From: Stentor coeruleus
Lineage: Eukaryota > Ciliophora > Heterotrichea > Heterotrichida > Stentoridae
Length of the DNA stretch: 64,000 nucleotides
Assembly (NCBI GenBank): GCA_001970955.1
Contig: MPUH01000109.1
Coordinates: 1-64,000, forward strand
Direction: 5' to 3'
Below the pieces are notes generated by a model that saw only the letters and a program-made list of their open reading frames with translations, was not told where the DNA came from and made no database searches. Below, in pieces: positions 12,601-22,209 of this stretch (position 1 is the stretch's first letter; every line of letters begins with the position of its first letter). The position numbers and the translations under genes were made by a program.

Positions 12601-12750
12601 TCGCCAAATCCAACTCAAGAAACCATTATAAATAATCAACCCAAAAACCAAACCCGAAAATTCACCTTAAAAACATTTTGCAAATGCTTTGATTTCTTAA
12701 AAAAGCCTAAAACCCAAAACCCATCTTACGAGCCATTAATAATCAATTAA
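9700..12750 (+). CDS. Triple PH-domain protein with a helical, Sec6-like middle; one 15-nt intron
   Basis: The spliced product is about 1,011 residues. PH domain 1 is at residues 9-105 (EGYLKKKSS...YHKRYFMIRD...NLWVSALK). PH domain 2 is at about 178-300 (CGFLNKRSK...FQKRWFILVSG...MNNWIKAI). A roughly 400-residue all-helical region follows, and PH domain 3 lies near the C-terminus (KGYLQKKSR...WHERFFSIK...KEKWLNALK). The intron at 11917-11931 contains the in-frame stop; splicing gives FSTA|KYLIELRSDL. The helical region, with IIWTYKYDNKLSLVG, recalls Sec6/exocyst-type tethering rods, but this is only by eye. PH domains bind phosphoinositides, so a membrane-tethering role is plausible. Its stop lies 8 bp from that of the convergent gene. 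Confidence 0.85.
11917..11931 (+). other. 15-nt spliceosomal intron
   Basis: It reads GTAAAAACTATTTAG. The final TAG would otherwise be an in-frame stop; removal joins the first two PH domains to the third. Confidence 0.9.
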
Positions 12751-12758
12751 TATTAATT

Positions 12759-15700
12759 CTAATTATTATAAGCTCCAATACAATAAAAAGCTCCACATGT
12801 CACAAGTTTTATCTGATATTGTATAGTTTTAATCATATTAGATATTTTATCCATATCCAAATTTAAGCTTATTTCTTCAAGTTCCACAGTATTTTTTTCC
12901 AATCTAGCTATTAACGAATCATTATGTATCCTTAAAGTATTGTTATCTTCCAACAAACTATGTTTTTCATATTTAAGTTCATTGATTTGTTCTAAAATCA
13001 AGGATTTTTCCTCATTTGCATTTGAATGACTATATGCATAAGCATCAATAAATATAAGCCCTAAAGATATTTTCCTATATAAAACTTGTTGCAAATACAT
13101 ATAAATAATCTGTGCCGCACCTTTTTGTTTAACCCTAAGTATTTCATCTTTTCTAATACCACTTGGAGGTACAGTAGATAAATTCCCATAAAAGTCTTCA
13201 AAAGCACTTTCAGTATTCAAAGCTTTAGTATCTAAAGTTTGTATATTAGAATCATTTTCAGCTGAAGTTTTCAGTAAATTCGCTAATGCTTTTGGTAAAC
13301 TTAATTTAGTAGTCATTGGGTGTGCTTTATAGTTTAAAACTATCTTAAACAAAGCAAATTGTTCAAGTCTTCTCATATAATTCGAAGCTAAAACAAAAAG
13401 TCTTTTAAAAAACAATGAGTGTTTTGGATTCAACTGCGTACCAGTTCTACTTAAAACAAACTTCCATCTCCAATACCCGATTTCATAACTTATTGATATG
13501 GTTTGGATTATTTTCCCCATAGCTTTACGCATAATTCTTCTACGTCTTAGAAACTCAAGATTCTTCCAATATACAAATTTTGTTGCTACAATTTTTTTTG
13601 CCATAGATACAAAGCTTTTAAATACAAAATATGCGGAGTTTATTTTTCTTATAGTTCGAACTTTTTCAACTCTTCCCCACATTTGATCAAAAGCTGTTTT
13701 TTCTATTGATTTATAGTTGTTGACTAGTCTATTAAGAAGTCGTCTAACTCGACAATCTCCTAATATACTATCTATCATAATACGTGATGTTCTTTGGATT
13801 ATTAAGTCTACTAGGCTTTTGAGGATTATAGCTCTTTTTAAATCACGTTCTTTCACTTGACTTAGAAAATCTTTCCATACTTGGAAAGCATTACCACAGC
13901 GGGTTTTTAAATGTGACATCATACGTCGTACTGCTCCTATTGCCCTTGCTCCATTACCAATAATTCTATCAATTGCGCTTCGTAAGGTCCTTTCTGGAAC
14001 TTTTCTGAGTATTGTTTGTAGTTGATAGCCTTTGATTTTTTTCGCTGCTTCTTGAGCTTTGGCTCTCATAAGCCAGTATTTCCATTTTTGTAGACTGAGC
14101 ATTTTACATTTGTGAACTTGAAGCATCATCCTTCGAAGAGAACCTTTGACTTTACTCCCATCTCCAAGAACTCTTTCAACTGCATCTCTTAATTGCCTTC
14201 TGTTTATATCGGATAAATGTTTTCTAAGTTTTTGGGTTCTGACAGCATCTAAAAGCTGACCTTGTTTGCATTTATGAACATATCGAGACCAAGAAGTTAA
14301 GGTTTTTTTACAGTTGTCGCGGCGGTTTTGAAGGAAGATTCTGAAAGATTTTTTTATTAAACCTGGAAGAAGAAGGATAGTTCTTGTGACTGAAGTAAGG
14401 GTTCGGCAAGTTATTTTACTGATAGCGTTTTTGAGCTTTTCAGTTCGCATTGAGTCTAGGAGTTTGCCTTTTTTTACGTTGTAGACATAATCTTTCCAGG
14501 TCCTGAATACAACTTTGGGTTTCCTGTAGTATTTTAATGATAACAACGTAAGTTTAAGTTCTATCTGGTTACTCCAATATAAAATCTGCGCTTTAACTAA
14601 CTGTAATCTTTTTCTAACAATTTTTTGTATAGAATGCTGTAGTTTCTGCCCCTTAAACACAATAAGTACCCTTTCATGAGTCAGACAATGCGCAAAATCT
14701 TTCCACATCCATAAAGTTTTCTGCAGTTTACACCTAAAAATATGTGAAATGCTCCTAATATTTTTTTCTCTATTCAAACACCCATAATAATTCTTCTTCC
14801 AGCATTTAAAAAACTTTTGACGTTTTATTAATATTTTTGTAATAACATTTTGTAATGCCTCTTTAACAGCATCTCCTCCATTAGCAATTCTTTTAAAACT
14901 GCATCTTTCTGTCCTTAAACATACCCCAATTAACTTACTTTTAAGCTTTAAGCTTTGGACATTGGTCATAATATCTCTGTTTTTACATTTAAAATCAAAA
15001 ATTTTCCAATTGTTCCATGCACAGGTTTTCTTTTTACCTAAACATTGGACTATTTTCTTCAATGCCCCTTTAACTAAATCCCCTTCACCTATAATCCTAT
15101 CAAAAGTACACCTTAAAACCCTAGAACTTATTCTAAAAAGTGTGCTTTTAAGTTTAGAGGTTTTATAATTGTCAAGGACAATTTGACTTTTACACAATTG
15201 GATATACGATTTCCATATATAAAAAGTAGTTTTTGGTCTTTTTAATATGTTTTGGATAACCCTACGGACTGCAGATTTTACTCGGTTTTCTGATGTGACA
15301 AGTCTATTAAATGCATTTTTTAGTGATGAAGATGGGATTTTTGATAGAGAAAATCTGAGTTTTTGGGCTTTTAATGCAGTTAAGAGTTTTTTTTCGTTGA
15401 CTTGGTCTTTGTAATGTTTCCATGAAGATAATGCTAGGGAAATAGGTTTTTCCATTTTACTGAAAAATACTCTTAATGATGTTTTAACCCGGGATTCTGA
15501 TGATAATATATGTTTAAAGGCTTGTTTTAATGTTTTGATTGGGAGTTTTGATAGTTTGAATTGAAGTTTGTTGGTGTTAGGGATTTTTGATAAAAAAACC
15601 CGAAAACCGAATTTTTGAGATTTTCTTGCGGCTCTTTTCAGAGCTGTGGCCATTTTTAGGGCTTGGAATTTTGTTTTAAAATTGTTGGATGCTCTTGTCC

Positions 15701-16655
15701 AAGTCACCCAGCACCGGTATTTTTTCCCTTTGTAAGAAGAAATCAATGCTCTTATTAGTCTTGTTTTTAGTAATCGGTTATCTTTCATGAATTTGCCAAA
15801 CCCGTTTTGGAGTTTAACTTTGACAATCCGCTTCCAAATCTCTATCATTTTGTAAAAGCATGCATCTTTATACACTTGTCCTCCCTGTATTTCCCAGGCA
15901 TTAAACATCTCCTTCCACATCCTAAAAGACAGTCTATTATTCTCAATATACTTCTGTGATAGCAAAGTAAAAATACGTCCAACTGCTTGTTTAACCCCTA
16001 CTCTCATATAAGTTTTAAAAACAAATACTTTAAATCTGCCTCTAAAACATTTACTCAGAATCCTCTGCATCATTTGTGTTGCTGCTGTTCTTTTTATAGA
16101 CTCTCTAGCCAAAGTTTTTTCACGCCAATTATAAAATGCATCGCGGAAATTGTGCCCTGCCATTTGGCATGCCCGGTAAAAAACAACGGCTTTTTCTTTA
16201 GTGTGAAGAGCAGTTCGGAATAATCTCCAGCGGAAAAATGCTGAGTCTAACAGCCGGTTTTTGATTTGGATGATTTTTTTTATGGTCCTTGTCATGATTT
16301 CATCTGCATCTTTAATAATCCGTGGCGGCTGAAAAACCCTTTTGCCTTTGTTAAGGAAAATTCTATGGAGGACGCTAATCATAGTATAAAGTTTTTGACT
16401 TGCCATGATGACTGAGGAGATTTTCCACTTGGAAAAATGTTTCTGGATTTGCCGTGTACAGTGCTTGGAGAGATTTTTCAATAAAAGTTCTTTAAGTTTA
16501 GGCAGTTTTTCTATAGACTCATCAGATGAGTCGTCTCCATAGAGAAGACTTGAGCTAATATTTCCAAAGCTCACTTTTTTATAGTGGTTAACTTCTACCA
16601 CTTCAAATTTTTGCAGCATCTGCATGCTCTTAGCTGTCTGATTAGCTTTTTTCAT
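12759..16655 (-). CDS. Long Trp-repeat protein with exact 69-residue period (Sfi1-like, possible centrin binder)
   Basis: The frame runs on to 16676, but the first ATG is at 16655 (MKKANQTAKS), giving about 1,298 residues. The middle is a basic helical repeat whose tryptophans recur at exactly 69 residues in at least six intervals: SSWKHYK, YIWKSYI, NNWKIFD, KCWKKNY, and later RTWKDYV, TSWSRYV, QKWKYWL, QVWKDFL. Between them lie L..I..R.L..A..RI.G.G..VKGALRR segments. Two units are shortened to about 32 and 43 residues. Sfi1 proteins have 33-35-residue repeats ending in LLxxxFxxWK/R that bind centrin; 69 is about twice that, so a two-step Sfi1-like array is a reasonable inference. The C-terminus has a coiled coil. 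The gene lies 40 bp downstream of the Ca2+ channel, on the same strand. Confidence 0.8.
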   Translation of the reverse strand: MKKANQTAKSMQMLQKFEVVEVNHYKKVSFGNISSSLLYGDDSSDESIEKLPKLKELLLKNLSKHCTRQIQKHFSKWKISSVIMASQKLYTMISVLHRIFLNKGKRVFQPPRIIKDADEIMTRTIKKIIQIKNRLLDSAFFRWRLFRTALHTKEKAVVFYRACQMAGHNFRDAFYNWREKTLARESIKRTAATQMMQRILSKCFRGRFKVFVFKTYMRVGVKQAVGRIFTLLSQKYIENNRLSFRMWKEMFNAWEIQGGQVYKDACFYKMIEIWKRIVKVKLQNGFGKFMKDNRLLKTRLIRALISSYKGKKYRCWVTWTRASNNFKTKFQALKMATALKRAARKSQKFGFRVFLSKIPNTNKLQFKLSKLPIKTLKQAFKHILSSESRVKTSLRVFFSKMEKPISLALSSWKHYKDQVNEKKLLTALKAQKLRFSLSKIPSSSLKNAFNRLVTSENRVKSAVRRVIQNILKRPKTTFYIWKSYIQLCKSQIVLDNYKTSKLKSTLFRISSRVLRCTFDRIIGEGDLVKGALKKIVQCLGKKKTCAWNNWKIFDFKCKNRDIMTNVQSLKLKSKLIGVCLRTERCSFKRIANGGDAVKEALQNVITKILIKRQKFFKCWKKNYYGCLNREKNIRSISHIFRCKLQKTLWMWKDFAHCLTHERVLIVFKGQKLQHSIQKIVRKRLQLVKAQILYWSNQIELKLTLLSLKYYRKPKVVFRTWKDYVYNVKKGKLLDSMRTEKLKNAISKITCRTLTSVTRTILLLPGLIKKSFRIFLQNRRDNCKKTLTSWSRYVHKCKQGQLLDAVRTQKLRKHLSDINRRQLRDAVERVLGDGSKVKGSLRRMMLQVHKCKMLSLQKWKYWLMRAKAQEAAKKIKGYQLQTILRKVPERTLRSAIDRIIGNGARAIGAVRRMMSHLKTRCGNAFQVWKDFLSQVKERDLKRAIILKSLVDLIIQRTSRIMIDSILGDCRVRRLLNRLVNNYKSIEKTAFDQMWGRVEKVRTIRKINSAYFVFKSFVSMAKKIVATKFVYWKNLEFLRRRRIMRKAMGKIIQTISISYEIGYWRWKFVLSRTGTQLNPKHSLFFKRLFVLASNYMRRLEQFALFKIVLNYKAHPMTTKLSLPKALANLLKTSAENDSNIQTLDTKALNTESAFEDFYGNLSTVPPSGIRKDEILRVKQKGAAQIIYMYLQQVLYRKISLGLIFIDAYAYSHSNANEEKSLILEQINELKYEKHSLLEDNNTLRIHNDSLIARLEKNTVELEEISLNLDMDKISNMIKTIQYQIKLVTCGAFYCIGAYNN

Positions 16656-16695
16656 ATTATTATCTTTTTTTTTCAAAACTTATTATATATTTGTA

Positions 16696-19600
16696 TTAAT
16701 CATCAGATTCATCGCTATTCTGGCTTTCACTCTCATCCTGATTCATCTCAGTTGTTATAAGAGCTGCATTTTCTGTATTAATCCCAGGAAAGTCTTCTTC
16801 TGTAAGCCTTGGGGTAATACTATCAAACGACTTATCTTCACTTTTCCTAATCTTCCTCATATGCGCCCAGTGTTTCCAAGTTTTAAAAATCGTCCTGATA
16901 TAAATCATCCCAATAAAAAAATTCATATTCTTATCACTTTTCCTAACACCCTGAACCGCTTTATCTTCATAATATTTTCTACGCATTTTTTTAAGTTTCT
17001 TAAGGGTATTCGCGTTTTCTTTAGCTACAATTTTGCTTGTATGTGAATCAGCTTTACGAAAAAGCCTTTCAGCATATTTCCTTTTCATAACCGCAAAAAG
17101 AAAATCATTATAATGNTATTTCCTTTTCATAACCGCAAAAAGAAAATCATTATAATGAACAAATCCTTCATTCTCAATATGTAAATTCATAATAGAAAGG
17201 TATTTAAGGACTTTATCTCTTGATAATTCCTTACTAACTCCAAATTTTGCCCCAAGTTCATACATAATATCAGGTAAATATTTATAATGAACTCTAAGTT
17301 CATCTCCTTTAGAATAAAGTCCCCAAGCATTTTTAAACCTTTTTATATCCTTATTAAAAATCTTAAATACACTATAAGGATTTGATTGATAATCATCATA
17401 ATTTTGTAGTATAACCATTATAAACAGATTTAACATTATAAAACTAGATACTGTTATAAATGAACAAAAATACATATAACTTGAACCAGTTCCTATATTT
17501 TTAGCACAGTCATGCATTACTATATACCAGTTTTCCCCTGTAGAAGAACGGAAAAGTAAAAGCATTGCCATACCGAAATTAGAAAAATTGTTATAATCAT
17601 TTATAACATCACCTTGAGTAATATCAGAAAACAAATATACTCCAATTACTGCGTATATAAAAAATATCAAAAGCATAAGTGATAAGACATTAAAAATTGC
17701 TGGTAAAGAGTATTTTAATATAGTCAACAAAGTTTGTAATGGTTTTAAAGATCGGAAAAGTCTGAATAATCTGGAGATTCTAAATAACTTGATGATTCTT
17801 AAAAGCTGTGGACCGGATCTTAATAAAGTTATAGATGAACTTGCACCGTAGGTTAAAATAATATCAACACCTGAACTTGCCGCGACTAGGAAATCAAATT
17901 TGTTCCATGAAGATTTAAAATAATGCATCCCATTGCCTATAAGCTTAAGTAAAGCTTCTATAATAAATATAGTTGTAAAGCATAAATTTGATATATCAAT
18001 AGCGAACATATATTCATTTGAAGCTCCATCATAAATAACAGCCATACTACACATATTAAGCAATATACAAACCATAATAAAAGTTTCAAAATACCAACTT
18101 CTAGTCATTTGGTAACAAAATTTCCGCACTTTGGTTGTTGGTTCTGAAAAGTCGATTTTAGGTGTAGATTTTACTATAAGGTTTTGTAGTTCAACCCAAA
18201 GCATTTGATCTTTACTTAGTATTATCGCAGCAAGGGAACTCTCATTTTTATTAGCTTCATTAAACTGTTCAAAAACCACACCGATAAAAAGGTTCATAAA
18301 GAAAAAACCACCAACAAAAATAAAAGATACAAAATAAAGACCTGCTAATGGGTTATAATCTTTTATAGGAGATTGGCCTATATCAGTAGCATCTATAGCT
18401 GTATACATTATATCAGGCCAACCTTCTTCTGAACTAACAATAAATAATGTGACCATAGCATTTATAACATTATCATAATTTGGGAATTCTGAATTCCAAT
18501 TATACCCATTTTCTAAACAATCAGTCATACTTGTCATAAGAATATTAGAACATTTATATAGTTTACCACCAAAAAGTGATACTCCAAATATTGCGAACAT
18601 AATCCAAACTATCATACATACTAAAACTACATTAACAATTGCGACTATTGATTGTAAAAGGGCTTTAACAACAATTTTCATAGAAACATTATGGCTTATA
18701 AACCTAAGAGCTCTAAAAGTTCTAACAAGTCTAAATATTTTTATGTATTGCAATGATACTGATGATAAAAGCAAATCGATTATTGAAAGGATGATAATTG
18801 AAAAGTCGATTATATTCCATCTATCATTAAGATATGCCCCTTTGTCGTATATAAACCCACTGTTTATGGATTTTATCATATATTCGACTATAAAACATAA
18901 AGTCAGGGATAGGTCTAAATATGACATTATTATAGGGAAAGTTGGAGATGAGATTGTATAAGTTTCAAGGACAATTTTTATACTTGAGATTGCGATTACT
19001 ATAAGAATTAAAAGTTCAAATTTCGTACTATTAGTGATTTTATTGCAGAGAATACGGATTTTTGATGATTTTTCAAATATAAAATAACTCCTTTCACAAG
19101 CAATTTTATCAAAACGCTGGATATCTTTAAGGTAGCTTGGTAATGATATATCAGATTCACTATTAATATCAGGTAACGCTGCGATCATTTTTAAGGTCTG
19201 TTCGCGTTTTTTCTGTAGCTGGTCATCAAAACTTCCAAAAATAGAACTTCGTCTTCTGACTAAAGCATTTGTCATAGTTCGTGACAATGCATGATCAAGT
19301 TGAACAGGTTCTTCTTCAGTTTCTTCACTAGTAAAAGCATCAAGGACAATAGCTAAAAGAAGATTTAATAAAATAAAATTCCCAAGTAAAACCCAGCTGA
19401 CTAAGAAAAATGCACTTGCTGGACCTTTTGAAGAAGACATTGTATCATAAAGAAGACTTTGCCAGTTTTCTATAGAAAGAACTTGGAATATAGACAGAAA
19501 AGCCCAATAGAAATTATCAAAACGTCCACGGGATTGTCTAGGAAAGTCGAGATTCCCAGCAAAAATTTCCATTCCTAGTAGACTGTAAATAATCACAAAA

Positions 19601-22209
19601 ATAAAAAGTAAAATAGCTACGTATGCTAGTTTGGATATAGATTTTGATATAACTAATATTATATGGCTCATACTTTTTAAATATCTAAACAGTCTAGCAA
19701 CACGAATAACCCTTATTAGTTTGAAAATCCTTATTGCTCTAAATGCTGAAAGGGCTGATTTACTACCTGATAATAAGCCAAATTCTATGAAACTTGATGC
19801 AACAATTAAAAGATCTAAATAATTCATAAGATCCCTTGTGAACTTTTTTATCCCATTAGAGAGGATTTTTAAAAACAATTCAGCACCAAAAATAAATGTG
19901 AAAATCGTGTTTAAAGTATTAAGAATAGATAAAAATGATGCTGATATACCATAATGGTCTATAGATAAAACTATTGTATTTGCTAGTATGCAGGAGTAGA
20001 TAAAATAGTTGAAGTATTTGCTGAATATTATTTTTTGTAAAGGCCAGATAAATTTTGCCCAGACTCCGTCTGGGCCTTTTTTCCAAATTATATAGTTCAT
20101 GTGGTTTAATGATGTATAAAGTACTTCACAGAGTTTCTCTTCTGAGACTTGGGATTGGTCGCCAATGATTTTTAAAGTGACCAAGTCTATAGATTTTATT
20201 TGGGATATAAATTTCTTCACATTGATTTTCATCCGGAAAAAAGCTTTTTTAGCTGTGTGGATATCAGAAAAGTACCTGACAATTTTTTGATTACTACCAA
20301 TTTCTCTATTGTGTTCATAAAAAAGCTCACTATTATTATTTATATGGTCAAGTAAGGCTTGAACATAATCATTTTCCATTTTTTTCCTATACGAAAACTC
20401 ATAAACAATTCCACTTTTCACATATTTTTCAAGAATATCTTCAGGTTGGACATCATCACTAGAGCTAGCTTTTAACTTTGTATAATGGATCATAGGAATT
20501 AATTCCCCTTCACTTTTCAGTCTAGCTATAAGTTTTTTACTAACTTTAATCGATGAATTCATTCTTGATAACATAGGGGTTAGTGTATGTAAATTCTTTA
20601 ACCTTTTACCTTTACCAGTCAAATTAAAGTCCATCATTCTTATCGACCCAGGTTTTTTAACCCCAGCTAAATCCCCAGGCTCAGCAGTAGGACTAACATG
20701 ATTAAGTTTCTTATTCAGCATCCTATCTTCAGAACCTGGTTCATTTAATTGACTTCCATCAGAATACACTCTAATACATTCAGATTCCTCATAATTAACT
20801 TCAAAATCTTCACGATTTTCCATATCTTTTTGTACTTCTGAAGGACTTCTTTGTAAATCTGACTCTGAAAAATTCCCTGAACGACTAGTTTCCTGTACAT
20901 CCGAATGCCCGGTAAGTAGTTTTTTAAAATGTTCAGCTAAATCATTTGTATCTAATTCATCTTCTAAATCAAGTTCAGACTTTGAATTTGCCACTTTTAT
21001 CGAATTGGTCAGTGAGGATTTTATAACAACAAGAGTTAAGCTTATAAGTAAATAAGCGCCAATAAAAACAAGGATAACAAAAAAAATTATCGCCGACATA
21101 TTATAAGCTTTGATTACATAAAGCATAGTATCAGTCCAACCTTCTAAGGTAATACATTGGAATACAGTTAAAAAACTATATAAAAGGTTATCAAAATTTG
21201 TAGCACCACTATTAGGGTTTTCTAAACTATTAGCGCATTCATATCCTTCATCACATATACTCCCACCACAGTTTTCAATATTATAAACACCAGTTTGTAT
21301 ATTTAAACATTTCCATTTCATAGACCCAGACCAGATTTGAAGTCCAGCTATAGCAAAAATCAATAAGAATATTAATAAAAGGCTTATTGATGCAGCTAAA
21401 TGTTTTGCTGAATTAATCAAAGCACGGACTATAACCCGAAGACCTTTTATAAATGTAATTCCTCTTAAAGGACGAAGGATTCTTAATGTTCGTAAAGATG
21501 TTAGCCTTACCCCACGACTATTCATCGTTATATCAACCCAACCTGATATTACTATTGTTATATCAATATAATTCCATAAATCACGCATATATGCTCCTCG
21601 GGAAAAAACAAATCCATAAGCGAGGATTTTTATAGAGGCTTCTATTGTATAGACTATTAAATAGAAAAACTCTAATGATTCCATTGGGTTTGAAAGATTA
21701 GAAGATGATCCATTAAGACCTAGTGTAACAATATTCATGAGAATGACTAATAAAATAAAAATCTCAAAATAAAAGCTTGTGACTAGTTTTAAACAGATCT
21801 CAGATATTCCTGCTTTGATTGTGAGGATAGCTTTACGTAAATCTAAAAGACACCATTTATCTTCATATAAATTGATTTTTTCGTATATTGACATTTCTCT
21901 TAGTGTTACTATATCTTTGTAGTCTTGTTTAATAGATGGGATTTCAAATTCGGCTTTGATTAAGTTGGTTTCAAGTTTGTATTTGTGTTTCTTTTTTTTG
22001 TTTTTGAGTCTTTTGATTATTGAGATAGAGTTTATGTCAAATGATTCGCTTGTCTTATGCTTTTTTGAGAACAGTAAACATGCTGGACTTGCATTAGTTT
22101 CATTACTGATGCTTTGGGAATTCAAAATTTGTGGGATTTCAACAAGATTCTGACCGCAAGATGATGAACTGAGATAGAGAAGAGATGAGTAATTTATACC
22201 AACTTTCAT
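16696..22209 (-). CDS. Four-domain voltage-gated Ca2+ channel alpha-1-like subunit
   Basis: Four repeats of six membrane segments each. Each has an arginine-rich S4: TLRILRPLRG (I), AIRIFKLIRVIRVARLFR (II), KIFRLVRTFRALRF (III), RIIKLFRISRLFRLFR (IV). The pore loops carry TLEGW (about residue 356), SIENW (914), SEEGW (1261) and TGENW (1558). All four put Glu before G/N-W, an EEEE filter as in Ca2+-selective CaV channels rather than Na+ channels or NALCN. After domain IV comes an EF-hand/pre-IQ-like segment, then a lysine-rich helix. Start is the ATG at 22209. The frame is open but contains a 41-bp duplication around the N at 17116, adding about 14 false residues. In ciliates CaV channels carry depolarisation and trigger ciliary reversal or contraction. 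Confidence 0.92.
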   Translation of the reverse strand: MKVGINYSSLLYLSSSSCGQNLVEIPQILNSQSISNETNASPACLLFSKKHKTSESFDINSISIIKRLKNKKKKHKYKLETNLIKAEFEIPSIKQDYKDIVTLREMSIYEKINLYEDKWCLLDLRKAILTIKAGISEICLKLVTSFYFEIFILLVILMNIVTLGLNGSSSNLSNPMESLEFFYLIVYTIEASIKILAYGFVFSRGAYMRDLWNYIDITIVISGWVDITMNSRGVRLTSLRTLRILRPLRGITFIKGLRVIVRALINSAKHLAASISLLLIFLLIFAIAGLQIWSGSMKWKCLNIQTGVYNIENCGGSICDEGYECANSLENPNSGATNFDNLLYSFLTVFQCITLEGWTDTMLYVIKAYNMSAIIFFVILVFIGAYLLISLTLVVIKSSLTNSIKVANSKSELDLEDELDTNDLAEHFKKLLTGHSDVQETSRSGNFSESDLQRSPSEVQKDMENREDFEVNYEESECIRVYSDGSQLNEPGSEDRMLNKKLNHVSPTAEPGDLAGVKKPGSIRMMDFNLTGKGKRLKNLHTLTPMLSRMNSSIKVSKKLIARLKSEGELIPMIHYTKLKASSSDDVQPEDILEKYVKSGIVYEFSYRKKMENDYVQALLDHINNNSELFYEHNREIGSNQKIVRYFSDIHTAKKAFFRMKINVKKFISQIKSIDLVTLKIIGDQSQVSEEKLCEVLYTSLNHMNYIIWKKGPDGVWAKFIWPLQKIIFSKYFNYFIYSCILANTIVLSIDHYGISASFLSILNTLNTIFTFIFGAELFLKILSNGIKKFTRDLMNYLDLLIVASSFIEFGLLSGSKSALSAFRAIRIFKLIRVIRVARLFRYLKSMSHIILVISKSISKLAYVAILLFIFVIIYSLLGMEIFAGNLDFPRQSRGRFDNFYWAFLSIFQVLSIENWQSLLYDTMSSSKGPASAFFLVSWVLLGNFILLNLLLAIVLDAFTSEETEEEPVQLDHALSRTMTNALVRRRSSIFGSFDDQLQKKREQTLKMIAALPDINSESDISLPSYLKDIQRFDKIACERSYFIFEKSSKIRILCNKITNSTKFELLILIVIAISSIKIVLETYTISSPTFPIIMSYLDLSLTLCFIVEYMIKSINSGFIYDKGAYLNDRWNIIDFSIIILSIIDLLLSSVSLQYIKIFRLVRTFRALRFISHNVSMKIVVKALLQSIVAIVNVVLVCMIVWIMFAIFGVSLFGGKLYKCSNILMTSMTDCLENGYNWNSEFPNYDNVINAMVTLFIVSSEEGWPDIMYTAIDATDIGQSPIKDYNPLAGLYFVSFIFVGGFFFMNLFIGVVFEQFNEANKNESSLAAIILSKDQMLWVELQNLIVKSTPKIDFSEPTTKVRKFCYQMTRSWYFETFIMVCILLNMCSMAVIYDGASNEYMFAIDISNLCFTTIFIIEALLKLIGNGMHYFKSSWNKFDFLVAASSGVDIILTYGASSSITLLRSGPQLLRIIKLFRISRLFRLFRSLKPLQTLLTILKYSLPAIFNVLSLMLLIFFIYAVIGVYLFSDITQGDVINDYNNFSNFGMAMLLLFRSSTGENWYIVMHDCAKNIGTGSSYMYFCSFITVSSFIMLNLFIMVILQNYDDYQSNPYSVFKIFNKDIKRFKNAWGLYSKGDELRVHYKYLPDIMYELGAKFGVSKELSRDKVLKYLSIMNLHIENEGFVHYNDFLFAVMKRKXHYNDFLFAVMKRKYAERLFRKADSHTSKIVAKENANTLKKLKKMRRKYYEDKAVQGVRKSDKNMNFFIGMIYIRTIFKTWKHWAHMRKIRKSEDKSFDSITPRLTEEDFPGINTENAALITTEMNQDESESQNSDESDD
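17075..17157. repeat. 41-bp direct repeat around a single N inside the channel gene
   Basis: Bases 17075-17115 are repeated at 17117-17157. The repeat duplicates the residues HYNDFLFAVMKRK in the channel's C-terminal EF-hand-like segment, which should occur once. Repeat plus N is 42 bp, so the frame survives. Confidence 0.9.

Noticed and set aside
16656-16676. A longer N-terminus for the Trp-repeat protein starting at TTG
   Set aside because: TTG starts are not expected in ciliates; the ATG at 16655 is in frame and more likely.
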